Below are positions 8,800-18,066 of a stretch of DNA of 64,000 bases, in pieces. Under the pieces are notes generated by a model. It did not search any database. It worked only from the letters and a program-made list of their open reading frames with translations, and was not told the origin of the DNA. The DNA is from Planktothrix rubescens CCAP 1459/22 (GTDB lineage: Bacteria; Cyanobacteriota; Cyanobacteriia; Cyanobacteriales; Microcoleaceae). The stretch covers positions 1,544,001 to 1,608,000 of the forward strand of contig LR882958.1 of assembly GCA_904830895.1 (NCBI GenBank), written 5' to 3'. Position 1 is the stretch's first letter. Every line of letters starts with the position of its first letter. The translations under genes and the position numbers were made by a program.

Positions 8800-9786
8800 A
8801 TGTTTGTTATTCTAACTCGAATTTTATTTCTGTTGCTAGTTGCTGCCATTATATTTAAAGCCTGGGAAATTTTGGGTAGTAAGAATAATGGCTTAATTAA
8901 TCGCTTATTATTTATCCTGGTTTTAGTTTTAATTCTTGTCGCTTTATTTTTCCCAGATAGCCAAGTTGGGTCAGTGGTATTAGGAATTTTATCAATTCTT
9001 TTTAGACCTCTTGGCTTTTCAATTTTGCTATTATTAATTGCTTCTATTTTTATTAAAAATGGTAAAATTGATAAACCTGGGCCGGGTTTAATTTTAATAG
9101 CATTATTAATTTTAATTGTAGCTAGTACCCCCGTATTTGCTAACTGGTTAGCCCAACAGGTGGAAAAGGTGGCTTTAAAAACCGTACAAACGGATTTATG
9201 TTGTGGAGAAAGGGCGGGAGCTATTGTATTATTAGGACGGGGAACCACCGAACCGAAATTACCTTATCGGAAACAAATTCAATTAACCGATACAGGCGAT
9301 CGCATTCCCTACTCCGCCCAACTATTTAGACAGGATCGAGGCCCGTTTATTATTGTTAGTGCTGGCCCCCGTAATCAATTAGTTAATCCCTTAGTTGAAG
9401 CTAATGATGTTAAACAACTTTTAGTTTATATGGGGATTCCTCCTGATAGAATTATCTTAGAAACTCACGGCGGAACCACCCATAATAATGCCGTTGAAAT
9501 TTATCGAATTATGCAAAATCACAATTTAGGTAGAACTATTATTCTAGTGACTTCCGCCCTAGAAATGCGTCGAGCTAGTCTCGCTTTTGCTCGAATTGGG
9601 TTTAAAGTAATTCCGGCTCCAACAAATTTTTATACATTTGTTCATCAGACAAAATATCTGCGTCACATTACCGGGGCTGATTTTGCGCCGAATGCTGAAG
9701 CATTACTACTGACTACAAGAGTTTTGGATGAATACTTTTTAACCTTCTATTATTTTATCCGAGGTTGGTTAGTACCAACTATTTAA
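8800..9786 (+). CDS. YdcF/SanA-like DUF218 membrane protein
   Basis: A 328-residue protein. About four hydrophobic helices occupy residues 1-125, followed by a DUF218 domain: 'AGAIVLLGRG', 'IIVSAGPR', 'EANDVKQLLVYMGIPPDRIILE', 'TTHNNAVE' and 'IILVTSALEMRRA'. DUF218 proteins (YdcF, SanA, ElyC) act in envelope maintenance, in ElyC's case linked to lipid-carrier metabolism; the reaction is not settled. The gene is divergent from the COG4705 gene with a 62-bp spacer and overlaps the convergent small gene by 4 bp. Confidence 0.85.
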   Translation: MFVILTRILFLLLVAAIIFKAWEILGSKNNGLINRLLFILVLVLILVALFFPDSQVGSVVLGILSILFRPLGFSILLLLIASIFIKNGKIDKPGPGLILIALLILIVASTPVFANWLAQQVEKVALKTVQTDLCCGERAGAIVLLGRGTTEPKLPYRKQIQLTDTGDRIPYSAQLFRQDRGPFIIVSAGPRNQLVNPLVEANDVKQLLVYMGIPPDRIILETHGGTTHNNAVEIYRIMQNHNLGRTIILVTSALEMRRASLAFARIGFKVIPAPTNFYTFVHQTKYLRHITGADFAPNAEALLLTTRVLDEYFLTFYYFIRGWLVPTI

Positions 9787-10055
9787 CATCTAGGATTTTG
9801 AGAATTGGGATGAGAAGGATCTCGTAAGCAGGGATTTGAAAATGAATCTACTTCGCCAGAACTTCCCACAATTACAATCAAAGAAAACAGAATTAAAAAT
9901 AAAACTCCCAGTATTTGCCAATTATAATTGGGTTTTGCCTCCTGTTTAATCGGTTTAACATCAACTTGAATTTCTATCTTTTTACCCTGGATTGGGCCAG
10001 CTAGTTTAATACTTTTACAGGTAATTTGATCCGGGATATTATCTTTATTTGACAT
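9783..10055 (-). CDS. Small single-helix membrane protein, unknown function
   Basis: A 90-residue protein from the ATG at 10055. The first 48 residues are hydrophilic, then comes one transmembrane helix ('ILGVLFLILFSLIVIVG') and a short Cys-containing tail. I recognise no family. The track-length frame could start 10 codons earlier, but the 10055 start gives a cleaner soluble N-terminus. It converges on the DUF218 gene, overlapping its stop by 4 bp. Confidence 0.5.
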   Translation of the reverse strand: MSNKDNIPDQITCKSIKLAGPIQGKKIEIQVDVKPIKQEAKPNYNWQILGVLFLILFSLIVIVGSSGEVDSFSNPCLRDPSHPNSQNPRC

Positions 10056-10147
10056 GATGCTCCCACAATGTAAGTCTTTTATCAATTCGCTAATTAACTA
10101 CACCAGGGTTAAAGACGATTCTGGATCAAATCCTAAGCAAAAAAAAT

Positions 10148-10178
10148 CTGTAGAGATTTGGAGACCAAAGCCCTACAG
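10148..10178. repeat. Hairpin between the MscS-like gene and the small membrane gene
   Basis: CTGTAG and CTACAG form the outer stem (10148-10153 with 10173-10178), with an inner TTTGG/CCAAA stem. There is no T tract on the minus side, so it may be a leader or intergenic structure rather than a terminator. Confidence 0.4.
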
Positions 10179-10256
10179 TCAAAGATGACAAATTGTTTGA
10201 GAAAATTAAGCTAAATAGAAGCAAGGGAGGAAACTTGCACTCCTATTTAACCCTAA

Positions 10257-11927
10257 TTAATCATTGCCGAATTTAGAGAGAAAATTGCGAAGTTGTTCCC
10301 CCGCCACATCTCGTCCACCTAAACCGAAGGCAATGGCGATCGCCACCGCCACGGCTCCTAATAACAAACCAAAGGCTAAATTGACAATATCACTGGCAAT
10401 GCCCATTTGTTGTAAGGCCATGGCACCGACAAAGATAATAATGGCAATCCGAGCCGCCTGGGCTAACAGACTCGATTGACGAGTCCCAGAACTGACAATT
10501 AAATCATGGGCTAAATTAGCAAAATATAACCCAATCCCAAACACAATCACGCCAATCAAAACTTGACCCGAGATCGCAATGATTTGATTGATAATTACAG
10601 TTAAAGCAGCTAATCCCAAAATATCCGTTGCCGTAACCGCCGCAAATAACATAATACCGACTAACACCACAATTCCGATTAACTCAGAAGGAGTACGTTG
10701 GGTTAATTGGGCAGAAACAGGAGGGACTGTATACTCATTGGTTTCGGGGGTTTCCGTGGGAATATACTCCTCAACAATTGGAGATACGGGAGTATGAATC
10801 CCCAACCAGCGAAACACATTATCAAACCCCACACTGGTCAGAATATTCGTGACCAAATTGGCGATAAAACGGCCAATAAAATAGGCAGCAATTAAAACTA
10901 AAATTGCTAAAAATACTTGGGGTAAGGCGTTAAAAATTTCCGTCAGCATTAAAATAGCTGGCTCAGAAATTGCCTTAACTTGCAGGGCTTCTAAGGCAGA
11001 AATCGCGGTAGGGATCAAAATTAAAACGTAAACAATCAATCCAATAATGGAAGATGCTTTTTGATTCCCCGCGACCTGATTTAAGCCGAAACGAGTTCCG
11101 AATTGATCAATTCCGACAGCAGCTAAAAGGTTAGTAACAATTCGACTCACCACTTGAGCCACCAGCCAACCCGCACCTGCAATTACTAAGGCTGCCACAA
11201 TATTCGGCAGAACTGCCAGGATCTGATAGAGCATATTTTGAACAGGCTCTAATAATCCTTGTAACTGAAGGGTACTGAGAATTGCTGGTAAAAATAACAG
11301 CACCACAAACCAATACAGGGCACTTCCTAGGGTTTCACTCAGGGAAAATTGGTCGGGAGAGACAACCTCATTATCACTAACTTGTTGATTTAAACGTTCA
11401 TCCAGACGAAGTGTTCGGAACAATCGAATCAATAAAGTTCGGGCAATAGTGGCTAAAATCCAAGCCGCCGCAATTAAAATCGTCGCCCCAAAAATTCGGG
11501 GTAAATAACTGGTGACTTGGTTGAGTAAATTGGTTAGGGGTGTCGATGCTGCGGTCAACTGAAGCTTATCCAGAAAGGCAACCACCGCAAAGATAAAAAC
11601 AATCCAGAAGGCGACGGTTCCCGCCCAAGATTCTACCGGAAGTTTGTCTTCTGGTGCTGTTGAACCTGAAACCCAACTGGCAATTTGGTTGTCTAAGCCT
11701 GTTTTTTTAAACAAGCTTTTAACTAAAGATTGAGCAAATAAGGCAATCAGATAACCAACCAGTAGAATCGCACAAGCTAAGGCAATATCCACCACGGAGG
11801 CTTGACCAAGCTTTATGTCATTAATATTGGTAGGGATAGCCAAGGAGTTATCCTGGGCAAAATAAAGGGGGGATAGGGAGGATAAGTCCGTTCCCCAAAA
11901 GGGTATTAATTGATCGATTCTATTCAT
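10257..11927 (-). CDS. Mechanosensitive-channel-related membrane protein with TM-helix repeats
   Basis: A 556-residue very hydrophobic protein. It shows repeated helix units of the 'conserved TM helix' family: 'LPRIFGATILIAAAWILATIARTLL', cut here into its pattern P-x-I-x-x-A-x-(I/V/L)-rich, recurs near residues 140, 245 and 335. The C-terminus has an MscS-like pore helix ('FGLLLGAVAVAIAIAFGLGG') followed directly by 'RDVAGEQLRNFL'. The large cytoplasmic beta domain of true MscS is absent. This layout matches CmpX-like MscS-related proteins, proposed to act in osmotic or envelope-stress sensing. A Pro/Glu/Thr-rich linker lies at about residues 380-405. Confidence 0.75.
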   Translation of the reverse strand: MNRIDQLIPFWGTDLSSLSPLYFAQDNSLAIPTNINDIKLGQASVVDIALACAILLVGYLIALFAQSLVKSLFKKTGLDNQIASWVSGSTAPEDKLPVESWAGTVAFWIVFIFAVVAFLDKLQLTAASTPLTNLLNQVTSYLPRIFGATILIAAAWILATIARTLLIRLFRTLRLDERLNQQVSDNEVVSPDQFSLSETLGSALYWFVVLLFLPAILSTLQLQGLLEPVQNMLYQILAVLPNIVAALVIAGAGWLVAQVVSRIVTNLLAAVGIDQFGTRFGLNQVAGNQKASSIIGLIVYVLILIPTAISALEALQVKAISEPAILMLTEIFNALPQVFLAILVLIAAYFIGRFIANLVTNILTSVGFDNVFRWLGIHTPVSPIVEEYIPTETPETNEYTVPPVSAQLTQRTPSELIGIVVLVGIMLFAAVTATDILGLAALTVIINQIIAISGQVLIGVIVFGIGLYFANLAHDLIVSSGTRQSSLLAQAARIAIIIFVGAMALQQMGIASDIVNLAFGLLLGAVAVAIAIAFGLGGRDVAGEQLRNFLSKFGND

Positions 11928-12014
11928 AATTGTTCCAGTAACTTATTCGATGTTTTGATACTCGTGCGCTGTGGTTTGAACGAGAGTGCATCTTAAGTCT
12001 GGTTAAAATGGCAG

Positions 12015-12042
12015 AAAAAACCGCTAAAATTTAAGGTTTTTT
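12015..12042 (+). terminator. Terminator-like hairpin in the divergent spacer
   Basis: AAAAAACC and GGTTTTTT flank a 12-nt loop, followed by further T on the plus strand. It lies upstream of both the MscS-like gene (minus) and the SRPBCC gene (plus), so it would act on the SRPBCC leader rather than at a gene end. Confidence 0.4.
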
Positions 12043-12126
12043 TTGTTTTCTGATGCGCCCCTCGTTTATACTAAGATTCTTTCATGTTTTCCATGAAATT
12101 AATCTGCCTATAGCTTGAAGGTTATG

Positions 12127-12570
12127 ATGCCATATCGTCAAGTTTTTGAACAATCTATTTTAATTTCGGCCAATTCTGGGGTTGTGGAACGGTGTTTTAC
12201 AGATTTGGAACTGATGCACCAATGGTTGAATCCGATGTTACGCTGTGAACCGATTGACGTATGGGATACAACTGTGGGGGGGAAATGCCGATTTTTGATT
12301 CAAATTCCCATATTTCAACCGAGTTTAAAAACAGTGGTTTTAGAACGGGAACCGGGGTTAATTGTTTGGGGATTTGAAGGCTATTTTAAAGGATGCGATC
12401 GCTGGGAATGTGTACCGGAAATCCCAGGGACTAAACTTTTAAATAGATTTGAATTTGAAATCCCTAATCCTCTAATTAAATTCGGTTTTAATCTCTTTGC
12501 TGCTGCTCTAACAAAAGCAGATATGGAAGCCCAATTAAAACGATTAAAACAAGTAGCAGAAAATCTTTAA
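12127..12570 (+). CDS. SRPBCC (START/polyketide-cyclase fold) family protein
   Basis: A 147-residue soluble protein with the SRPBCC pattern: an N-terminal strand 'FEQSILISANSGVVERCFTD', a middle 'VGGKCRFLIQIP', and a long C-terminal helix ('LIKFGFNLFAAALTKADMEAQLKRLK'; key residues only). These proteins bind hydrophobic ligands; the ligand here is unknown. A TTG-initiated frame opens at 12115, but AAGG with 5-nt spacing points to the ATG at 12127, with the ATG at 12124 possible. It is followed by heptamer repeats. Confidence 0.75.
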   Translation: MPYRQVFEQSILISANSGVVERCFTDLELMHQWLNPMLRCEPIDVWDTTVGGKCRFLIQIPIFQPSLKTVVLEREPGLIVWGFEGYFKGCDRWECVPEIPGTKLLNRFEFEIPNPLIKFGFNLFAAALTKADMEAQLKRLKQVAENL

Positions 12571-12619
12571 TCAGTCATCAGTCATCAGTCATCAGTTAAC
12601 AGTCATCAGTTAACAGTTT
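12571..12619. repeat. Tandem 7-nt repeats (TCAGTCA/TTAACAG variants)
   Basis: About seven imperfect copies of a 7-nt unit directly after the SRPBCC stop codon. This is one of several heptamer tracts in the window, of the short tandemly repeated (STRR) type known from cyanobacteria. Confidence 0.8.
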
Positions 12620-12638
12620 ATTACCCATTACCGATCAC

Positions 12639-12707
12639 GGATTTAAAAGGATTACGCAGATTAACACAGATTAAAATCTGTGAAATCCGTGAAATCCTCT
12701 TAAATCC
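12639..12707. repeat. Long imperfect palindrome, GGATTTAAGAGGATT family, copy 1
   Basis: The left arm beginning GGATTTAAAAGGATTACGC and the right arm ending CCTCTTAAATCC pair over about 33 bp with a few mismatches. A second member lies at 17831-17891. No ORF is present. Confidence 0.7.
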
Positions 12708-12730
12708 GCGATCCCTGTTCCCTTAAAATA

Positions 12731-12768
12731 AAAAGGAGTTTTTAACTTCATAGTCAAAACCCCTTTTT
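12731..12768 (-). terminator. Rho-independent terminator of the DUF1400 gene
   Basis: Read on the minus strand, AAAAAGGGGTTTT pairs with AAAACTCCTTTTT (one mismatch) around a 14-nt loop, followed by a T-rich tract. It lies 26 bp past the DUF1400 stop codon. Confidence 0.7.
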
Positions 12769-12793
12769 ACTGTTTAAAAAATTAAAGGTTCAA

Positions 12794-13435
12794 TTATTTG
12801 CAAAGCCGCATTTGAACAGCCGGTTGAGCTTTTAGGAAAGCGATCGCCTGATCGCCTAAAGCATAAACATCATTGTAGAGATTGATCAGATTTTGAACGT
12901 TAACCGTAATTGCGGTAATTCCTCGGTAACTTAGAAGTAATTCCAAAATTGAAAGTTGACCATCCCCGGCGGATTCACGTAAAGCAGTAATCACTTTATC
13001 AACCGCGATATCAACGGTGCTTCCCGAAGAAACAAATTGATTAAAAGCTCCTACCAATAATCTGCCATAGGTAGAATCTAGTAGATCATTAACAACATTA
13101 TTAGGAATTTTGACAGAGAAATTCAGTGCTTTCTGGAATTGCTCAACCTGATCGGGAGTCAGTTTTGCTAAAGTAATCATAGAACGAAGTTGATTAGACT
13201 GTTCTCCCGTTTGAGCAAAGGTTTGTAAATCAGCAGTGGCTAAGGATATATTTGCTGGGCCATAGATCAATCTTAATTCATCAATAGCCGGGGAAGGTTG
13301 AGCAAATATTCCCAAACTAATTGTTAATCCCAATACTATAGCTAACCCCAGGGATATATATTTAGATAGACCCTGCGTAAAAAATTGATAGGGGTTACGA
13401 ATACCCCGAAACCAACGTCCTGAATTTAAGTTCAT
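12794..13435 (-). CDS. DUF1400 domain-containing secreted protein
   Basis: A 213-residue protein with a hydrophobic signal segment (about residues 23-45, ending near SPAID). The mature part starts 'DELRLIYGPANISLATADL', the pattern of DUF1400, an N-terminal module of cyanobacterial alpha/beta hydrolases. Here only the DUF1400 module is present; no hydrolase Ser motif (GxSxG) is seen. The frame can start at a GTG at 13450, but that GTG overlaps an AGGAAGGA ribosome-binding site serving the ATG at 13435, which I take as start. The function is unknown; export is inferred. Confidence 0.75.
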   Translation of the reverse strand: MNLNSGRWFRGIRNPYQFFTQGLSKYISLGLAIVLGLTISLGIFAQPSPAIDELRLIYGPANISLATADLQTFAQTGEQSNQLRSMITLAKLTPDQVEQFQKALNFSVKIPNNVVNDLLDSTYGRLLVGAFNQFVSSGSTVDIAVDKVITALRESAGDGQLSILELLLSYRGITAITVNVQNLINLYNDVYALGDQAIAFLKAQPAVQMRLCK

Positions 13436-13545
13436 TTGTTCCTTCCTCACAAGTTAAATTGAGTAACACAGTTCTGTTGTTGTCCCATACTATAGGTCTG
13501 TTTTAACCCTATTTAGGTTCCTTTAGATAGAGACTTCTCAAACTG

Positions 13546-14370
13546 TTAGATATTCTGGCTCATCTGATCCAGTATTTGCCGAATTATAGCAGTATCCTGA
13601 GCCGTCGGTAGAATTTCTAAATAATTCTCTAAATCTTGCTGTGCTTCTCTCCATCGCTGAAGATGGTAGTACATAATCCCGCGATCTCGTCTTTCATGGG
13701 GTGAATCTGGAAACAGTAGTAAAATCCGTTCTATTACCCCCAATGCGAGTTCTATTTTGCCTTGATTAAAATAAATAACTTTTAAATTCATTAACATTCG
13801 ACCCAGGAATTGATAGGGGGTAACAGTTACTAAAAATTCCGGTTGCATTTGCATTGGTTTTTGATAAATTTCCGCTAATCGAGTAACACAATCTTCAACA
13901 AATAAAATCTCTCCTTGATTAAAAGCATCGACATAAATTCCCGCCTCTTCAAATTCAGGACGGATTAAAAAATGTCCCGGCATTCCAATCCCCACCATCG
14001 GAAAATCAATCCGTTTAGATAACTCCAAATAAACCAGAGAAAGGGTTATAGGGATACCTGTCCGCCGATCAATCACTTCATTAAAGTAACTATTTTTAGG
14101 ATCATAATAGTGATTTTGATTTCCCCTGAACCCTAAATCTTCATATAAATAATGATTAATGGTTTGAATAACTCGCAAGGGATACCGTTGCTGGGGTAAT
14201 CGTTCTAAAACTTCCGAAGCCATGGTATCTAAGGCATTAAGATATTCTTCGGGTTCTATCTCAGGATATTGTTCCTGGGCAATATAAAGAGCAGTTTTTG
14301 CTAAATTAATCTGTGTTTCCGGTTGCTGAATTTCTTGAATAAACCGTTGTCTAGCTGGTAAAAAATTCAT
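13546..14370 (-). CDS. SirB1 family (transglutaminase-like plus TPR) protein
   Basis: A 274-residue protein. Residues about 75-175 carry the SirB1 transglutaminase-like core ('DRRTGIPITLSLVYLEL', 'FPMVGIGMPGHFLIRP'). The usual catalytic Cys is replaced in this family, so enzymatic activity is doubtful. The C-terminal 80 residues form TPR-like helices ('RILLLFPDSPHERRDRGIMY'). The role in cyanobacteria is not established. It stands alone between two other minus-strand genes. Confidence 0.85.
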   Translation of the reverse strand: MNFLPARQRFIQEIQQPETQINLAKTALYIAQEQYPEIEPEEYLNALDTMASEVLERLPQQRYPLRVIQTINHYLYEDLGFRGNQNHYYDPKNSYFNEVIDRRTGIPITLSLVYLELSKRIDFPMVGIGMPGHFLIRPEFEEAGIYVDAFNQGEILFVEDCVTRLAEIYQKPMQMQPEFLVTVTPYQFLGRMLMNLKVIYFNQGKIELALGVIERILLLFPDSPHERRDRGIMYYHLQRWREAQQDLENYLEILPTAQDTAIIRQILDQMSQNI

Positions 14371-14638
14371 TTTTTATTAATTTTTTTTAAAATTAATTAG
14401 TGTTTAATTTCATCTGTTAAGGTTATTAATCCAAAACAAATCTCTATCTTTAGATATAGCAACCGCGTTGGCGCAGCCTGCGCTTTGCGCTTAGACACCG
14501 AATCCCTTTTAGACACAAAAATCTGCGGGTCAGACAACCTAATTTTCCCTGCTTCCTGGGAAATTTAGGTAGATCATAATCCATGGATAAATTAATTTAT
14601 TTGGCTTAAATTACCCCCTAAAAAGGGCATTAATTAAC
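14371..14638. other. Intergenic region with a dispersed repeat
   Basis: No gene is seen. At 14454-14499 lies 'ATATAGCAACCGC' followed by G/C-rich sequence with an inverted GCGCAG/CTGCGC and then TTAGACACC. A related copy (ATATAGCAACCGC, then TTAGGACACC) is at 35696-35725, so this is a dispersed repeat. Confidence 0.6.
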
Positions 14639-16069
14639 TTAAAATTCCTCCGATAAAAAAGGATTTTCTGTGGGAAAACTGGGCAAATTAATTGATGCTA
14701 AAGACTCTAATTTTTTTCTTCGTTGCGGATAAACCAAAGGGGCTGGCCAATTAGCACTATTTTCTTTTTGATTGGGTTCCTGCACGGCTACAGAACCCGC
14801 AGTTTTGAATTTTGTTTCTCCTAAATTAAAAGACTGACCCCCCATAGATTTAGTCGATTGTGGTTGAATAGCTGTATCTTCTGATGTTACTTTTAATGAA
14901 AATAGATCAGTATCTTCTGAAATGAAAGAGGCATATTCTAGGCGAATTCGCTCTAATTCTCCTTCTAAAAATCGAGGTTTAGGTAATTCTTCCACAGGAA
15001 TATTGTTAATTGAAGCTGTCAACTCTACGGGAGGTTTAAAACCTGGTTCAGAATTCAGTTCCGATGTTAAGGATTCTAACCCATGATTAAGAGGAATCTC
15101 CTGTTCTAATTCTGAAGATATTGGATCTAAATCCTTGGATGAATTAACTGCATCCTCCATCAAATTCATCGGGTTATGATTCGGGTTTAAAGCGTCTGAC
15201 CAAGGTTTAACAGGGGGTGCTTTTGGGACTAATAAAGTGGCAGATGAGGATAGGGATTGTTCTTCCGTAATTACCGATAGGGTTTCTAGGTTTTGTTTTC
15301 CGGTTTCAAACTGGATTTGATTGTTCAAACACCGTTCTAAAGCGACTTTAAATTGGAGGGTTTGGCGCTGTTGACGATGGAGACGCGATCGCAATTCTCG
15401 GTTACTATTTTGAGATTGAACTAACTCATGGAACTGTTCATTATAGCGTTGTTGAGTTAATGCCGTATCCCTTTCCATCTGCGCGAGTCGGTTTTGGGTA
15501 ACTTCCCATTGTTGGGTTAAGGTTTCGACTAAAACCTGTTGCTGTCGAATCACTTGATTGGCAATTTCCAACTTTTTAAACAGTCGTTTAACTTGATCCT
15601 GTGTCGCCCCTAATTCCTGGGTATGTTGCAATAATTGTGTTTTTTGATCCTGTTGATTTTGCCGACTTTCATCTAATTCTGCTTCTAATTCAGTCACCCG
15701 ATTAATTAAATCTCGGTTACATTCATGGAGAATTTGCACCACTTTTACCGGATTTTCTTGGGTTTCTGCTTCCACTGACATCAGCGAAGCAATCGCCATT
15801 TCATTCCCCTGAGAACCCTCAACAAATATCTCCTCTGGAACTACCAAATCTCCACTATTAGACTCCGTTTCTGCTTGTTCTAACTCGGCAACGAACTGGG
15901 TCAATAATTCCTCCAGGGGGATAGCATTGGGAAAGTTCACCGTCTCCCAATCCTGATCCGGAGTCACAACCGGACTAACGGACTCCTCCGATGGGGGAAA
16001 GGGTGGGGATAAAGGTGCTTCAGTAGGCTGATCAAACGATTCAGGAATGGGGAGATCGGCTTCAGACAT
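14639..16069 (-). CDS. Coiled-coil protein, unknown function
   Basis: A 476-residue hydrophilic protein with no signal or membrane helix. Residues about 1-100 are acidic and Pro/Glu-rich; residues about 105-250 form a long Gln-rich coiled coil ('ELEAELDESRQNQQDQKTQL', 'LETLTQQWEVTQNRLAQM'); the rest is low-complexity with a basic 'YPQRRKKLESLASI' near the C-terminus. Similar coiled-coil proteins are common in cyanobacteria without an assigned role. The 353-bp upstream spacer gives it and argH room for separate divergent promoters. Confidence 0.6.
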   Translation of the reverse strand: MSEADLPIPESFDQPTEAPLSPPFPPSEESVSPVVTPDQDWETVNFPNAIPLEELLTQFVAELEQAETESNSGDLVVPEEIFVEGSQGNEMAIASLMSVEAETQENPVKVVQILHECNRDLINRVTELEAELDESRQNQQDQKTQLLQHTQELGATQDQVKRLFKKLEIANQVIRQQQVLVETLTQQWEVTQNRLAQMERDTALTQQRYNEQFHELVQSQNSNRELRSRLHRQQRQTLQFKVALERCLNNQIQFETGKQNLETLSVITEEQSLSSSATLLVPKAPPVKPWSDALNPNHNPMNLMEDAVNSSKDLDPISSELEQEIPLNHGLESLTSELNSEPGFKPPVELTASINNIPVEELPKPRFLEGELERIRLEYASFISEDTDLFSLKVTSEDTAIQPQSTKSMGGQSFNLGETKFKTAGSVAVQEPNQKENSANWPAPLVYPQRRKKLESLASINLPSFPTENPFLSEEF

Positions 16070-16422
16070 AGCTTTATTTATTGGGTTTGTTATTTTAATT
16101 CTTGATACATGGTGAAATGTATTGTTACTGATAATAAGGGAAATTGAGAATTAAGTCAAGTTGCCAGGATTATTTTAATTAGCAATGTATTGTTATTAAC
16201 TAATCATTAATGTTTCTATTAATATTGTATTGTCCCGGTTAATGTTTATGCAGTGGGTTTATTATGAAAGCGGAATATTCAACTTGAGCAGGATTGTTCC
16301 CCCAGATCAAACCACCCTGGCGACCCTCCCGACCGTCTTTTGTGTCCACCATGAACTTTTTAGGGTTCCCATAAGACGCTTGACTGTGTACTGTTGACAC
16401 CAGAATAAAAAAAAGCCAAATT
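16070..16422. other. Divergent intergenic region between the coiled-coil gene and argH
   Basis: No ORF or RNA is recognised. It contains AT-rich stretches with repeated ATTGTATTGT-type words (16110-16230) and, just before argH, a TTGACT and a TTGACA word at 16380 and 16395. The second is too close to the ATG to serve as a -35 box for it. Promoters for both flanking genes are expected here but not assigned. Confidence 0.4.
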
Positions 16423-17811
16423 ATGACAACAACGAACTCAAAAACTTGGAGCCAACGGTTTGAGAAATCTCTGCATCCTGCGATTGCAGAGTTTAACGCC
16501 AGTATTAGTTTTGATATCCAACTGATTGAATATGATTTGACCGGATCAGTTGCCCATGCTAAAATGTTAGCAAAAACTGGTATTATTAGTCACGAAGAAG
16601 CCGAAAAATTGGTTTTGGGTTTAGAACAAATTCGTCAAGAATATCGAGAGGGAAATTTTAATCCTGGTGTTGATGCCGAGGATATTCATTTTGCCGTTGA
16701 ACGTCGCTTAACTGAATTAGTGGGAGATGTGGGTAAAAAACTCCATACCGCTAGATCTCGCAATGATCAAGTCGGAACTGATACCCGTTTATATTTACGA
16801 GATCAAATTCAACAAATTCGACAACAATTAGTTGATTTTCAAAAGGTATTATTAGATCTAGCTGAAACCAATGTGGAAACTTTAATTCCAGGTTATACCC
16901 ATTTACAACGGGCGCAACCGATTAGTTTAGCCCATCATTTATTAGCCTATACGGAAATGTTAAACCGAGATTGGGAACGTTTAGGAGATGTCTATAAACG
17001 GGTTGATATTTGTCCTTTAGGGAGTGGAGCATTAGCTGGAACAACTTTTCCGATTGATCGCCATTATAGTGCTGAATTATTAGGATTTGGTCGAGTTTAT
17101 GCTAATAGTTTAGATGGAGTCAGTGATCGAGATTGGGCGATTGAATTTTTGAGCGCGGCGAGTTTAATTATGGTACATTTAAGCCGCCTTGCTGAAGAAA
17201 TTACTCTCTGGGCTTCTCAAGAATTTAGTTTTGTTACTTTGACCGATAGCTGTTCCACGGGTTCGAGTATTATGCCTCAAAAGAAAAACCCCGATATTCC
17301 TGAATTAGTGCGGGGAAAAACCGGGCGAGTATTTGGGCATTTACAAGGATTATTAGTGGTGATGAAGGGATTACCTTTAGCCTATAATAAAGACTTACAA
17401 GAGGATAAAGAGGCATTATTTGATGCGGTCAAAACCGTTAAAGGCAGTTTAGAATGTATGACCATTTTAATCGCAGAAGGCATAGAATTTCGCTCTAGTC
17501 GTTTAGCTGAAGCGGTGGCGGAAGATTTCTCTAATGCAACAGATGTGGCTGATTATTTAGCCGCGCGAGGAATTCCCTTTCGTGAAGCCTATGGTTTAGT
17601 GGGAAAAGTGGTTAGAACTTGTTTAGAAGCGGGGAAATTACTTAAAGATTTAACCCTAGAAGAATGGAAACAATTACATCCTCAATTTGAAGCCGATATA
17701 TACGAAGCGATCACTCCTCGTCAAGTGGTTTCGGCTCGAAATAGCTATGGGGGAACCGGATTTGATCAGGTCAAACAAGCCTTACAAAATGCCCGTCAAC
17801 GGGTTGAATAA
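16423..17811 (+). CDS. argH: Argininosuccinate lyase
   Basis: A 462-residue enzyme of normal length for the family. It splits argininosuccinate into arginine and fumarate in the last step of arginine synthesis. The fumarase/aspartase superfamily signature '[12 protein letters not shown]' (about residues 283-294), with the catalytic Ser on the flexible loop, is intact. '[13 protein letters not shown]' and '[16 protein letters not shown]' (catalytic His) are also present. The start ATG is directly followed by a polar N-terminus typical of cyanobacterial ArgH. It stands alone, followed by a palindromic repeat. Confidence 0.97.
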   Translation: MTTTNSKTWSQRFEKSLHPAIAEFNASISFDIQLIEYDLTGSVAHAKMLAKTGIISHEEAEKLVLGLEQIRQEYREGNFNPGVDAEDIHFAVERRLTELVGDVGKKLHTARSRNDQVGTDTRLYLRDQIQQIRQQLVDFQKVLLDLAETNVETLIPGYTHLQRAQPISLAHHLLAYTEMLNRDWERLGDVYKRVDICPLGSGALAGTTFPIDRHYSAELLGFGRVYANSLDGVSDRDWAIEFLSAASLIMVHLSRLAEEITLWASQEFSFVTLTDSCSTGSSIMPQKKNPDIPELVRGKTGRVFGHLQGLLVVMKGLPLAYNKDLQEDKEALFDAVKTVKGSLECMTILIAEGIEFRSSRLAEAVAEDFSNATDVADYLAARGIPFREAYGLVGKVVRTCLEAGKLLKDLTLEEWKQLHPQFEADIYEAITPRQVVSARNSYGGTGFDQVKQALQNARQRVE

Positions 17812-17830
17812 TTGTTAGGAATAAGGATCA

Positions 17831-17891
17831 CGGATTTAAGAGGATTTCACGGATTCCACGGATTTTAATCTGCGTAATCATCTTAAGTCCG
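17831..17891. repeat. Long imperfect palindrome, GGATTTAAGAGGATT family, copy 2
   Basis: CGGATTTAAGAGGATTTCAC at the left pairs with the region ending CTTAAGTCCG at the right. It shares words such as AATCTGCGTAATC and GGATTTAAGAGG with the copy at 12639 (in inverted order). It follows argH by 20 bp and could fold into a hairpin in its 3' UTR. Confidence 0.7.
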
Positions 17892-18066
17892 TCCCAGATT
17901 GCTCTATTGGTGGCTCAGATCACGAAGGAGCGATCGCTTCCTAGAATACATAAAGCAATATTTTTGTCAAGTTCGGCTTATGTAGTAAAAACCGTCCATT
18001 AAATCAATATAATTCAATATTAAATTTCGCTAAAGTGGGAAAAAAGATTAAATTTAGGTCAATATA

